A stretch of DNA of 5,319 nucleotides from Eggerthellales bacterium UBA948. Lineage in GTDB: Bacteria; Actinomycetota; Coriobacteriia; Coriobacteriales; UBA8131. Where the stretch lies: positions 1 to 5,319 of the forward strand of contig DBCW01000072.1 of NCBI GenBank assembly GCA_002293265.1, written 5' to 3'. Below the pieces are notes generated by a model. The model was given only the letters and a program-made list of their open reading frames with translations. It was not told where the DNA came from and did not search any database. The position numbers and the translations under genes were made by a program. Positions 1-5,304 of the stretch are shown in pieces; the stretch's first letter is position 1; every line of letters starts with the position of its first letter.

Positions 1-330
1 CAGCGCATCTGACTTTTTGATGACACCTTTTGCTGCCAAAGAATCGCTATCAACAACATCTCCGTCTGCAAAGATCGCATCCAGTCTGCCAACATTTACC
101 GGTACATACTCAACGCGATTGATGTTTCTAAAGCCGGGCAACTTAGGCAAACGACGTGCGAGCGGAGTTTGTCCACCCTCAAAGCCATTGCTCTTAGCGC
201 CACCGGCGCGTGACTTCTGTCCATTATAACCGCGACCGGCAGTCTTACCAAGACCGGAACCATGTCCGCGGCCTTTGCGCTTGCGATCTCTGGTCGAACC
301 TGGGGCCGGAGCCAAATCATGTAGTTGCAT
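1..330 (-). CDS. rplO: 50S ribosomal protein L15, N-terminal part (runs off the left edge)
   Basis: L15 binds 23S rRNA late in assembly and helps organise the large subunit around the central protuberance. The frame gives exactly 110 residues from the ATG at 328-330 to position 1 with no stop. It starts [20 protein letters not shown], then has the glycine- and arginine-rich extension typical of L15 ([14 protein letters not shown], residues 21-34) and GQKSR at 37-41. The hallmark [19 protein letters not shown] follows at 49-67. Family members are about 145-150 residues, so roughly the last quarter, including the C-terminal signature, lies outside. The start codon directly follows the rpmD stop codon with no intervening base, and its ribosome binding site GAGGAG (337-342) lies inside rpmD, so the two are probably translationally coupled. 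Identification is very secure; a longer antisense frame over the same bases is a shadow. Confidence 0.97.
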   Translation of the reverse strand, partial: MQLHDLAPAPGSTRDRKRKGRGHGSGLGKTAGRGYNGQKSRAGGAKSNGFEGGQTPLARRLPKLPGFRNINRVEYVPVNVGRLDAIFADGDVVDSDSLAAKGVIKKSDAL

Positions 331-528
331 TTAATTCTCCTCGACCTTAACTAGGTGTTTTACTTTAAATATCATACCGCGAACACAGGGATTATCAACG
401 TGTTCTACAGTACGGTTTATTTTACCAAGACCTAAGGCTTTTATGGTTCTAACCTGATCGGCAGGACAACCAATAGTTGATTTTACCTGAGTGACCTTAA
501 GTGGTTTTGTAGCTTTGCTTACTGCCAT
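331..528 (-). CDS. rpmD: 50S ribosomal protein L30
   Basis: L30 is a small single-domain protein bound to 23S rRNA in the large subunit. The 65-residue product has the usual bacterial length, counting a short basic lead (residues 1-10). It carries the family core: a first strand [11 protein letters not shown] (10-20), then the helix [16 protein letters not shown] (21-36), then [16 protein letters not shown] (38-53) and a last strand FKVKHLVKV. The ATG lies two bases after the rpsE stop, with AAGGAG at 537-542 inside rpsE as its ribosome binding site. The position between S5 and L15 is canonical. Its presence has taxonomic value, because L30 is lost in many reduced-genome lineages, including most candidate-phyla-radiation bacteria. 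Nothing in it looks degraded. Confidence 0.97.
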   Translation of the reverse strand: MAVSKATKPLKVTQVKSTIGCPADQVRTIKALGLGKINRTVEHVDNPCVRGMIFKVKHLVKVEEN

Positions 529-530
529 GA

Positions 531-1046
531 TTATTTCTCCTTCCAGCCGTAGATCTTAGCTACGGTGGTGTCACGGCGCTGAGCAACTTCGCTGGGGCTG
601 GAAAGTTCACGCAGACCCTCAGCGGCTGCTTTAACAATGTTCATCGCGTTGTTAGTACCAAGTGACTTAGAAAGTACGTTCTTTACACCTGCAAGCTCTA
701 AAAGCGCACGTGCCGGACCTCCGGCGATAACACCGGTACCGGGAGTAGCCGGCTTTAACAGTACTTTACCGGCGCCAAAGGTGCCGATTACTTCATGTGG
801 AAGCGTGCCCTCTTCGGTTAACGGAACCGTAAACATGTTCTTCTTGGCATCCTCAACGCCTTTTTTGATAGCGATAGGCACTTCGGCACTTTTGCCCATA
901 CCTACGCCGACTCTGCCTTCGCCATCGCCCACTACCACTAGTGCAGTTAGTGCGAAGCGACGACCGCCCTTGACGACCTTGGAAACACGGTTGATATAGA
1001 CAACCTTTTCCTGCAGCTCGGCTACGGGTGCTTTAACTTTTGCCAT
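531..1046 (-). CDS. rpsE: 30S ribosomal protein S5
   Basis: S5 sits on the solvent side of the 30S body near the mRNA entry channel, contacts S4 and S8, and affects decoding accuracy. From the ATG at 1044-1046 it is 171 residues, a normal length. The N-terminal double-stranded-RNA-binding-like domain spans about residues 11-74 and includes [20 protein letters not shown] (11-30) and [19 protein letters not shown] (42-60). The C-terminal domain begins near 85, with [19 protein letters not shown] (88-106) and [15 protein letters not shown] (107-121), and ends [20 protein letters not shown] at 1056-1058 would add four residues (start, V, I, Y) but abuts the AGGAAGG site with no spacer, so I chose the ATG. 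That start leaves a rather long 12-base spacer. The gap to rplR is 17 bases. Confidence 0.96.
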   Translation of the reverse strand: MAKVKAPVAELQEKVVYINRVSKVVKGGRRFALTALVVVGDGEGRVGVGMGKSAEVPIAIKKGVEDAKKNMFTVPLTEEGTLPHEVIGTFGAGKVLLKPATPGTGVIAGGPARALLELAGVKNVLSKSLGTNNAMNIVKAAAEGLRELSSPSEVAQRRDTTVAKIYGWKEK

Positions 1047-1058
1047 ATAGATGACCAA

Positions 1059-1065
1059 CCTTCCT
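1059..1065 (-). promoter_or_regulatory. Ribosome binding site of rpsE that decides its start
   Basis: The minus strand reads AGGAAGG here and overlaps the rplR stop codon (TAG, 1064-1066). It touches the TTG at 1056-1058 directly, which excludes efficient initiation there. The ATG at 1044-1046 is 12 bases downstream, longer than the usual 5-9. The ATG is preferred because the resulting N-terminus, [16 protein letters not shown], fits the S5 family. Confidence 0.6.
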
Positions 1066-1432
1066 AGAACTTTAACCCGGATTTGCGGGCACCATCTGCC
1101 AGAGCCTTAACTCTGCCATGAAATATGCGTCCGCCGCGGTCAAATACTACAGTCTCAATCTTTGCGTCCAGCGCACGTTTGCCTACGAGCTCACCTACGA
1201 GCTCAGCACCGTCTTTAGCCGCACCGTTTTTGTCCTGCTTCTTAAACTCAGGATCAAGCGAGGAGGCCGACACCAAGGTCTTTTGTGCAACGTCGTCAAT
1301 GATCTGAGCGTAAATATTGCTGTTGGAACGCGTCACGCGAAGACGTGGAACCGTAGCAGTACCGCTGATCTTGCCACGCACTCGCCTTTGCCTGCGCTTG
1401 AGATTTGCAATCTTAGTTTTTTGTCTATCCAT
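1064..1432 (-). CDS. rplR: 50S ribosomal protein L18
   Basis: L18 binds 5S rRNA together with L5 and helps anchor it to 23S rRNA in the central protuberance. The 122-residue product has the typical length. The N-terminus is a basic tail ([20 protein letters not shown], 10-29), followed by the RNA-binding strand [18 protein letters not shown] (30-47). The C-terminal half has the conserved [19 protein letters not shown] (95-113), then GARKSGLKF. The middle (about 59-75, [17 protein letters not shown]) is the usual variable lysine-rich loop. It starts at an ATG preceded by GGAG (1442-1445) with a 9-base spacer. The upstream gap of 67 bases is one of only two long gaps in the window and can form a hairpin, described separately. 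Confidence 0.97.
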   Translation of the reverse strand: MDRQKTKIANLKRRQRRVRGKISGTATVPRLRVTRSNSNIYAQIIDDVAQKTLVSASSLDPEFKKQDKNGAAKDGAELVGELVGKRALDAKIETVVFDRGGRIFHGRVKALADGARKSGLKF

Positions 1433-1499
1433 TGTAAGTAACTCCGTTTTCTCCCCATGTGGACAGTGGGGATCTTACCTTTACTCAGGTTATCTCTTA
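1433..1499 (-). promoter_or_regulatory. rplF-rplR intergenic region with potential hairpin
   Basis: This 67-base gap stands out in an operon where most gaps are 0-22 bases. On the transcript, UCCCCA (1467-1472) can pair with UGGGGA (1452-1457). The stem continues past a one-base bulge into a UG/CA pair closing a UCCA loop, giving an eight-pair hairpin over 1452-1472. A second possible pairing, GUAAG (1474-1478) with CUUAC (1434-1438), would enclose this hairpin and the rplR ribosome binding site, close to the start codon. There is no U-tract, so it does not look like a terminator. A role in control of rplR translation or mRNA processing is inference only. Confidence 0.35.
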
Positions 1500-2039
1500 C
1501 TAGGCGCCGGCTGCCTTGCCGAGCTTCCTTCTTACGTACTCGCCCTCGTAGCGAATTCCCTTGCCCTTGTAAGGCTCAGGTTTGCGCCATTTACGAATAT
1601 CTGCCGCAACCTGACCGACCTTTTGCTTGTCGATACCGGATACGGTGATCTGTGTTGGAGCCGGAACCTCAAACTTTATTCCATCGTCGGCCTTTACCAA
1701 TACAGGGTGCGAATAACCAAGCTGTAGCTCCAGATCGTTACCTTTAAGTGCGGCACGATAACCCACGCCAACGATCTCGAGCTTTTTAAAGAATCCTTCA
1801 CTCACACCAACAACCATGTTGTTGATTAGTGTGCGATATAAACCTTGAAACGAACGAGCTTCACGGGTATCGTCCTTGCGCTCTACGAGCAATTGAGCCT
1901 CAACTTGCTTCACAGATACATAGTCACATGTAGCTTGCTCAAGTTCGCCTTTAGGACCTTTGACCTTAACATTTAGACCATCAATGGTCACTTCAACACC
2001 AGCGGGGATGTTAATGGGTTGTTTACCGATACGAGACAT
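1500..2039 (-). CDS. rplF: 50S ribosomal protein L6
   Basis: L6 binds 23S rRNA near the sarcin-ricin loop, at the elongation factor binding region. The product is 179 residues, a standard length, made of two related domains of about 80 residues each. The N-terminal domain opens with [17 protein letters not shown] (1-17) and contains [10 protein letters not shown] (24-33). The link between domains has [15 protein letters not shown] (82-96), and [14 protein letters not shown] (100-113) follows. The C-terminus bears the family signature [19 protein letters not shown] (154-172). The ATG is preceded by a strong site, GGAGGG (2047-2052), with a 7-base spacer. Translation ends at TAG followed at once by TAA (1497-1499), a tandem stop just before the 67-base gap. 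Nothing is missing or unusual in the protein. Confidence 0.98.
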   Translation of the reverse strand: MSRIGKQPINIPAGVEVTIDGLNVKVKGPKGELEQATCDYVSVKQVEAQLLVERKDDTREARSFQGLYRTLINNMVVGVSEGFFKKLEIVGVGYRAALKGNDLELQLGYSHPVLVKADDGIKFEVPAPTQITVSGIDKQKVGQVAADIRKWRKPEPYKGKGIRYEGEYVRRKLGKAAGA

Positions 2040-2057
2040 ATTGCTACCCTCCCCCTT

Positions 2058-2456
2058 CTACCAAACGTAGGCGATGACTTCGCCGCCAACGCCCGCTTGG
2101 CGAGCATCGCGATCTGTCATTACGCCTTTAGATGTGGATATTACTGCAGTACCCAGTCCGCCAAGAACGCGCGGCAACTCATCTTTGCCCGCATAAACAC
2201 GAAGACCGGGCTTAGAAATACGCTTCAAGCCGCGGATCGTCTTTTCCTTTTTGGGACCGTATTTTAATGTGACGTAAAGCTCGCCTACAGGCTGCGCATC
2301 GATCACTTCATAGTCAACTATGTAGCCCTCCTCTTTAAGGATACGGGCGATCTCAACAAGCTTCTTGCTTGTTGGTATCATTACTTTTTCTTTACCGGCA
2401 GAGTTTGCATTACGCACACGCGTTAACATATCTGCTATGGGGTCTGTCATTGACAT
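2058..2456 (-). CDS. rpsH: 30S ribosomal protein S8
   Basis: S8 is a primary 16S rRNA-binding protein of the 30S central domain; in E. coli it is also the translational repressor of the spc operon. The 132 residues match the family length. The N-terminal domain begins [17 protein letters not shown] (1-17), followed by [20 protein letters not shown] (24-43). The C-terminal RNA-binding domain holds [14 protein letters not shown] (76-89) and the signature [19 protein letters not shown] (102-120), ending [10 protein letters not shown] second in-frame ATG at codon 3 is possible, but the first is 8 bases from a perfect AGGAGG and gives the usual [11 protein letters not shown] start. It follows the longest gap in the window (107 bases), so its translation may depend on its own leader. 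Whether this S8 regulates the operon cannot be read from the protein. Confidence 0.98.
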   Translation of the reverse strand: MSMTDPIADMLTRVRNANSAGKEKVMIPTSKKLVEIARILKEEGYIVDYEVIDAQPVGELYVTLKYGPKKEKTIRGLKRISKPGLRVYAGKDELPRVLGGLGTAVISTSKGVMTDRDARQAGVGGEVIAYVW

Positions 2457-2563
2457 GTTGGAAACCTCCTATGATTCCTTCAGATGAGCCCTCTCTGTTG
2501 GTTCGCCTCCACCCGTGATGGGTGCGCCTCTCAGATCGGGGCTTCCCGGATTACTTGCCGGTA
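2457..2563 (-). promoter_or_regulatory. rpsN-rpsH intergenic leader, possibly structured
   Basis: This is the longest non-coding stretch, 107 bases. On the transcript CACCC (2520-2524) pairs with GGGUG (2510-2514) around an AUCAC loop. This hairpin is enclosed by a possible long-range pairing of AGCCC (2539-2543) with GGGCU (2487-2491). Downstream, GGAA (2475-2478) can pair with UUCC (2460-2463), which would put the AGGAGG ribosome binding site in a loop. I see no -35/-10 promoter pair and no U-tract terminator. A regulatory role for translation of S8 or for mRNA processing is a hypothesis; no known leader motif was recognised. Confidence 0.35.
2465..2470 (-). promoter_or_regulatory. Perfect Shine-Dalgarno site of rpsH
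   Basis: The minus strand reads AGGAGG, followed by T, with 8 bases to the rpsH ATG at 2454-2456. It is among the strongest ribosome binding sites in the window and fits a gene that, after a 107-base gap, cannot rely on coupling to its upstream neighbour. It favours the first ATG over the second one at codon 3. Confidence 0.8.
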
Positions 2564-2749
2564 CTACCAGCTTGCCTTGCGTACTCCGGGCAGTTCGCCT
2601 CTGCTTGCGAGTTCTCTTAGGCAGACTCTGCAAAGTCCAAATTGACGGTAATACGCCCTAGGACGACCACAACGCGTGCAGCGATTGTGTTGTCTGGTAG
2701 AGAACTTCGCATCTCGCTTACCTTTGGCGATCATCGATTTCTTAGCCAT
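2564..2749 (-). CDS. rpsN: 30S ribosomal protein S14, zinc-binding type (type Z)
   Basis: S14 is a late-assembling protein of the 30S head, next to S3 and S10. This is the short 61-residue form with an intact zinc ribbon: cysteines 24 and 27 (RCTRCG) and 40 and 43 (LCRVC). The C-terminus [11 protein letters not shown] (51-61) is the invariant end of this type; zinc-independent S14 proteins are 89-101 residues and lack the cysteines. The protein is often called S14 type Z, and the gene also rpsZ. Its start is the ATG at 2747-2749. The ribosome binding site is atypical: AGAAAGAG (2757-2764), 7 bases away, overlaps the tandem stop of rplE and would pair only with the far 3' end of 16S rRNA. Coupling to rplE, 16 bases upstream, may compensate. 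Confidence 0.97.
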   Translation of the reverse strand: MAKKSMIAKGKRDAKFSTRQHNRCTRCGRPRAYYRQFGLCRVCLRELASRGELPGVRKASW

Positions 2750-2765
2750 AAATCTACTCTTTCTA

Positions 2766-3311
2766 TTAGTTCCGCTTAAACGGAAAACCTAGTGCTGTAA
2801 ACAGTGCTAAGGCCTCCGCATCGCTATCTGTAGATGTAACAAAAGTGATGTCCATACCACGGGTACGGTCAATTTTGTCATAATCGATCTCGGTAAAGAT
2901 CAGCTGCTCGGTAACACCAAGCGAATAGTTTCCACGACCGTCAAACGAGGTTGTGGGGATACCGCGAAAGTCACGCACGCGAGGAATAGCAGTGGAGAGA
3001 AGCCTGTCGAGGAACTCCCACATACGCTCGCCACGCAGTGTGACCTTGGCACCTATCGCCATGCCGGTGCGCAGCTTGAAGCTGGCGATGGACTTTTTGG
3101 CACGGCAGATCTTGGGTTGCTGACCGGTAATGGCACGCAAATCAGCCACTGCCGCATCCAGCTGCTTGCTATCGCCTACGGCTGAACCAACACCCATATT
3201 TACTACGATCTTCTCAAGAGTTGGGATCTGGTTTACGTTTTTGATCTCCAGCTCTTTTTCCAGTTTAGGCATTATCTCAGCCTTGTATTTTTCCTTAAGC
3301 CTTGCGGTCAT
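2766..3311 (-). CDS. rplE: 50S ribosomal protein L5
   Basis: L5 binds 5S rRNA and contacts the P-site tRNA and S13 across the subunit bridge in the central protuberance. The 181 residues match the family. It starts [20 protein letters not shown], then [17 protein letters not shown] (29-45) contains the first conserved strand. [20 protein letters not shown] (61-80) and [20 protein letters not shown] (81-100) are family blocks. [11 protein letters not shown] (108-118) and [18 protein letters not shown] (122-139) follow. It ends GMDITFVTS...ALGFPFKRN. The ATG lies one base after the rplX stop, with AAGGA (3323-3327) 11 bases upstream inside rplX. It ends in a tandem stop, TAA then TAG (2763-2765). 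The rplX-rplE junction is the S8 repressor target in E. coli; here it has no spare room and I recognise no such structure. Confidence 0.98.
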   Translation of the reverse strand: MTARLKEKYKAEIMPKLEKELEIKNVNQIPTLEKIVVNMGVGSAVGDSKQLDAAVADLRAITGQQPKICRAKKSIASFKLRTGMAIGAKVTLRGERMWEFLDRLLSTAIPRVRDFRGIPTTSFDGRGNYSLGVTEQLIFTEIDYDKIDRTRGMDITFVTSTDSDAEALALFTALGFPFKRN

Positions 3312-3312
3312 A

Positions 3313-3630
3313 TTAATCTATGTCCTTCCCGCACTTCTTGCAAACTCTGACCTTGTCTTTGCCCTTGCCCTTAACGCCAACGCGCGTTGGTTTTGAGCAT
3401 TTGGGGCAGACAAGCATCACTGTAGAAACGTGGATCGGTCGCTCGATACTCATGATGCCACCGGAAGGGTTATCACGAGTTGGGCGCTGGGCCTTTTTGA
3501 CCACGCCAACCTTCTCAACGACAACCTTGCGTGACTCGGGCAAAGCGCGCATTACCGAGCTGGTAGCGCCTTTGTCTTTGCCGCTAATCACCGTTACGGT
3601 GTCGCCTTTGCGGATTCTCATCTTAGTCAT
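3313..3630 (-). CDS. rplX: 50S ribosomal protein L24 with C-terminal four-cysteine ribbon
   Basis: L24 is an assembly initiator that binds 23S rRNA near its 5' end and lies close to the peptide exit tunnel. From the ATG at 3628-3630 it has 105 residues, the usual length. A KOW domain spans about residues 4-32 ([18 protein letters not shown] at 4-21), followed by [13 protein letters not shown] (38-50) and [12 protein letters not shown] (62-73). The C-terminus has two CxxC pairs, cysteines 75/78 (VCPKCSKP) and 97/100 (VCKKCG). These probably coordinate zinc; this ribbon occurs in many but not all bacterial L24 proteins. The frame is open further upstream to a TTG inside rplN, but no ribosome binding site supports that and the family does not have such an extension. 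GAAGGG (3643-3648) is 12 bases from the chosen ATG. Another ATG three codons in is less likely. Confidence 0.95.
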   Translation of the reverse strand: MTKMRIRKGDTVTVISGKDKGATSSVMRALPESRKVVVEKVGVVKKAQRPTRDNPSGGIMSIERPIHVSTVMLVCPKCSKPTRVGVKGKGKDKVRVCKKCGKDID

Positions 3631-3642
3631 TAAATAAACCAG

Positions 3643-3648
3643 CCCTTC
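3643..3648 (-). promoter_or_regulatory. Ribosome binding site of rplX
   Basis: The minus strand reads GAAGGG in the 22-base rplN-rplX gap, 12 bases before the ATG at 3628-3630. It lies downstream of the alternative TTG start inside rplN, so it supports the ATG and rules against the 14-residue N-terminal extension. The spacer is longer than average. Confidence 0.55.
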
Positions 3649-3652
3649 AACC

Positions 3653-4021
3653 TTAAAGCGTCTCTGGTGCAAGCGATACGATCTTCATGTAACGCTTGTC
3701 ACGCAGCTCGCGAGCGACTGGGCCAAAGATACGGGTTCCTCTCGGAGCACCGTTGTTATCGATAACAACAGCCGCGTTCTGATCGAACTTGATGTAACTA
3801 CCGTCTTTACGACGGACTTCTTTTTTCACTCGCACAATAACGCAGCGAACAACTTCGCCCTTCTTGACGTTGCCATTTGGTGTAGCCTCTTTGACTGCAC
3901 AAATGATCACATCGCCAAGACCTGCGTAGCGACGCTTTGATCCGCCAAGTACTTTGATGCATTGCACACGGCGGGCACCAGAGTTGTCGGCTACAGCGAG
4001 CATGCTTTCTGCTTGAATCAT
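3653..4021 (-). CDS. rplN: 50S ribosomal protein L14
   Basis: L14 lies at the subunit interface of the 50S, forms bridges to 16S rRNA, and is the docking site of the silencing factor RsfS in many bacteria. The product has the standard 122 residues. It begins [20 protein letters not shown] (1-20), followed by [19 protein letters not shown] (21-39). The family signature region is [20 protein letters not shown] (82-101), and the end reads [21 protein letters not shown] across 102-122. The ATG is preceded by AAGGGG (4031-4036) with a 9-base spacer; the gap to rpsQ is 16 bases. Every block of the family is present and the length is exact, so the identification is firm. Confidence 0.98.
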   Translation of the reverse strand: MIQAESMLAVADNSGARRVQCIKVLGGSKRRYAGLGDVIICAVKEATPNGNVKKGEVVRCVIVRVKKEVRRKDGSYIKFDQNAAVVIDNNGAPRGTRIFGPVARELRDKRYMKIVSLAPETL

Positions 4022-4037
4022 TGCTTATATCCCCTTC

Positions 4038-4298
4038 CTACTTCGCCTTCTCGACGATGTCGAGGAGATACCATCTCTTAAGTTTGCTTAGCGGACGGGT
4101 CTCCATGATGGTCACGGTATCACCCAAACCTGCTGCGTTTGCCTCGTCATGGGCGTGGAACTTCTTGGTGCGTGTCATCATCTTGCCGTAGATTGGATGT
4201 GGCTTGCGCTCCTTGACCTCAACAACGCAGGTCTTATCGGAAGCAGCTGACACCACTACGCCTTGACGCACCTTTCTTTTGCTTCTTTCTTCAGTCAT
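4038..4298 (-). CDS. rpsQ: 30S ribosomal protein S17
   Basis: S17 is a primary 16S rRNA-binding protein with an OB fold, placed in the lower body of the 30S subunit. The 86 residues match the family. It begins [19 protein letters not shown] (1-19), with the first strands continuing through [19 protein letters not shown] (21-39). [20 protein letters not shown] (40-59) follows, then the signature [18 protein letters not shown] (59-76) and a short tail. The start ATG has GAAGGTGA (4308-4315) nine bases upstream, just after the rpmC TGA (4316-4318); the gap is 17 bases. It is the only complete gene here that ends close to but not overlapping its neighbours on both sides with similar 16-17 base gaps. 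No abnormal feature is seen. Confidence 0.97.
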   Translation of the reverse strand: MTEERSKRKVRQGVVVSAASDKTCVVEVKERKPHPIYGKMMTRTKKFHAHDEANAAGLGDTVTIMETRPLSKLKRWYLLDIVEKAK

Positions 4299-4315
4299 TT
4301 ATACGTTTCACCTTC

Positions 4316-4528
4316 TCAGTTTGAAGCGTCAAGTGCGACGCTCTCCTGACGGGCACGGATTTCAGTTAAGAGACGTGCTATATCTTTTTTCACTATCTTG
4401 ATGCGGGCGGTGTTGTCCAGCTGGCTGGTGGCCATCTGAAAACGCAGGTTAAAAAGCTCGGCGCGCCCTTCTTTAAGCTTAACCTGTAGATCGTCGTTAG
4501 AAAGTCCGCGGATCTCTGTAGCTTTCAT
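4316..4528 (-). CDS. rpmC: 50S ribosomal protein L29
   Basis: L29 sits next to the peptide exit tunnel and, with L23, forms part of the docking surface for trigger factor and the signal recognition particle. The 70-residue product is two [12 protein letters not shown] helices. The first covers about residues 10-36 (LSNDDLQVKLKEGRAELFNL, then RFQMATSQ). After the LDNTARI turn the second runs from about 43 to 62 (IKIVKKDIARLLTEIRAR). The short tail QESVALDASN is a little longer than in the smallest homologues. Its ATG directly follows the rplP stop codon, with GGAGG (4534-4538) inside the last codons of rplP, a five-base spacer. This zero-base junction suggests termination-reinitiation coupling. 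It uses TGA as stop, unlike most neighbours. Confidence 0.97.
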   Translation of the reverse strand: MKATEIRGLSNDDLQVKLKEGRAELFNLRFQMATSQLDNTARIKIVKKDIARLLTEIRARQESVALDASN

Positions 4529-4951
4529 TTATTCCTCCCCCTCTATTACACGGGAGACTACTTTGCATTTGATCGGAAGTTTTTGAATAGCAAGACGCAG
4601 AGCCTCTTTGGCCACTTCTTCTTCGACATCAGCGATCTCAAACATGATGCGACCGGGCTTTACTACTGCTACCCATTCTTCCGGGTTACCTTTACCGGAA
4701 CCCATGCGTGTCTCGGCTGGTTTTTTAGTGATCGGCTTGTCCGGAAATATAGTGATCCAGACACGACCACCACGCTTCATGTGGCGGGTCATTGCGATAC
4801 GAGCGGCTTCTATCTGACGGTTGGTGATCCAGTGAGCCTCAAGGGCTTGGATTCCATATGTGCCAAAGTTTAACGCGGTGCCACCTTTGGACTTGCCTTT
4901 CATAGAGCCGCGTTGCACCTTGCGGTGTTTAACGCGTTTGGGGATAAGCAT
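4529..4951 (-). CDS. rplP: 50S ribosomal protein L16
   Basis: L16 is a late-assembling 50S protein that contacts the A- and P-site tRNA elbows and is needed for peptidyl transferase centre maturation. The 140 residues have the family length. It starts [20 protein letters not shown] (1-20), then [20 protein letters not shown] (23-42). [20 protein letters not shown] (43-62) is followed by [20 protein letters not shown] (63-82), where the arginine at 82 corresponds to the residue that is hydroxylated in E. coli. The signature [19 protein letters not shown] (83-101) is intact. The ATG is two bases past the rpsC stop, with GGGAGG (4960-4965) eight bases upstream within rpsC. The stop codon abuts the rpmC ATG, and the purine-rich last codons (IEGEE) double as the rpmC ribosome binding site. 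Confidence 0.98.
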   Translation of the reverse strand: MLIPKRVKHRKVQRGSMKGKSKGGTALNFGTYGIQALEAHWITNRQIEAARIAMTRHMKRGGRVWITIFPDKPITKKPAETRMGSGKGNPEEWVAVVKPGRIMFEIADVEEEVAKEALRLAIQKLPIKCKVVSRVIEGEE

Positions 4952-4953
4952 GT

Positions 4954-5304
4954 TTACTTCCTCCCTTCGCCACGTTCACGTCTTGGACGTGCGGGGCGGG
5001 ACGATCCTTCAAGTGCGGGTTCAGGAATGGGCTGACCGGGAAGTCTCTCACCGTGATAGACCCAGACCTTAACGCCAATGGAGCCCATTGTTGTGGCTGC
5101 CGTGGCGAAACCGTAATCAATCTTTGCACGCAGGGTGTGCAAAGGCACGCGACCTTCGCGGTACCACTCGCGGCGGCTCATCTCAGCACCACCCAAACGA
5201 CCGGCGCATTGGATACGAATACCCTTTGCACCACTCTTGATGGCGTTTTGAACAGCTTTGCGCGGGCACATCCGCACGATCCGCATTGGCACCAAGTCGC
5301 TCGC
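4954..5304 (-). CDS. rpsC: 30S ribosomal protein S3, C-terminal part (broken at the right edge)
   Basis: S3 lines the mRNA entry tunnel of the 30S head and contributes to mRNA unwinding. About 102 residues align convincingly with its C-terminal domain, from [20 protein letters not shown] (starting at 5262) through [20 protein letters not shown] and [19 protein letters not shown] to [17 protein letters not shown] proline- and arginine-rich tail ends RERGEGRK. The N-terminal KH domain lies outside the window. Upstream of 5262 the frame reads [16 protein letters not shown] where the family has roughly RVAFRRAMRKAV, about three residues shorter. An in-frame TAG follows at 5305-5307. The frame therefore cannot continue to the window edge without a frameshift. 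I regard this as an otherwise normal rpsC damaged by sequence error near a contig end, though a genuine mutation is not excluded. The TTG at 5293-5295 is not the true start. Confidence 0.9.
   Translation of the reverse strand, partial: ASDLVPMRIVRMCPRKAVQNAIKSGAKGIRIQCAGRLGGAEMSRREWYREGRVPLHTLRAKIDYGFATAATTMGSIGVKVWVYHGERLPGQPIPEPALEGSSRPARPRRERGEGRK

Noticed and set aside
96..320. A 74-codon minus-strand frame over the rplO region.
   Set aside because: It is out of frame with the clear L15 reading frame from 330 to 1, which has the L15 family motifs.
637..999. A 120-codon open frame on the plus strand opposite rpsE, plus similar plus-strand frames opposite other genes (for example 1317-1727, 3320-3637 and 4583-4873).
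   Set aside because: They lie antisense to clearly identified ribosomal protein genes, have low-complexity serine-, threonine- and proline-rich or otherwise unrecognisable products, and lack convincing ribosome binding sites. They are shadows of the codon usage of the real genes.
1452..1472. The rplF-rplR hairpin as a rho-independent terminator.
   Set aside because: There is no run of U after the stem, and a terminator here would cut off the four downstream genes of a conserved operon.
2480..2486. CATCTGA on the minus strand in the rpsN-rpsH gap, resembling one strand of 16S helix 21, the S8 binding site.
   Set aside because: The complementary strand (TCAGATG) is not present in the leader transcript, so a simple helix 21 mimic cannot form. 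Seven matching bases are not significant.
2500..2563. CTGAGA followed by GG and a CACCC segment in the rpsN-rpsH gap, reminiscent of a TPP riboswitch.
   Set aside because: The essential CUGAUCUGG-like segment and the closing stem are absent, and a thiamine switch inside a ribosomal protein operon makes no sense. The match is limited to a six-base motif.
3631..3672. A 14-residue N-terminal extension of L24 from a TTG inside rplN.
   Set aside because: The family starts at the later ATG, and the ribosome binding site lies between the two candidates.
4929..5129. A 66-codon minus-strand frame overlapping the rpsC/rplP junction.
   Set aside because: It overlaps the conserved S3 C-terminal domain and the start of L16 in another frame; its product resembles nothing.
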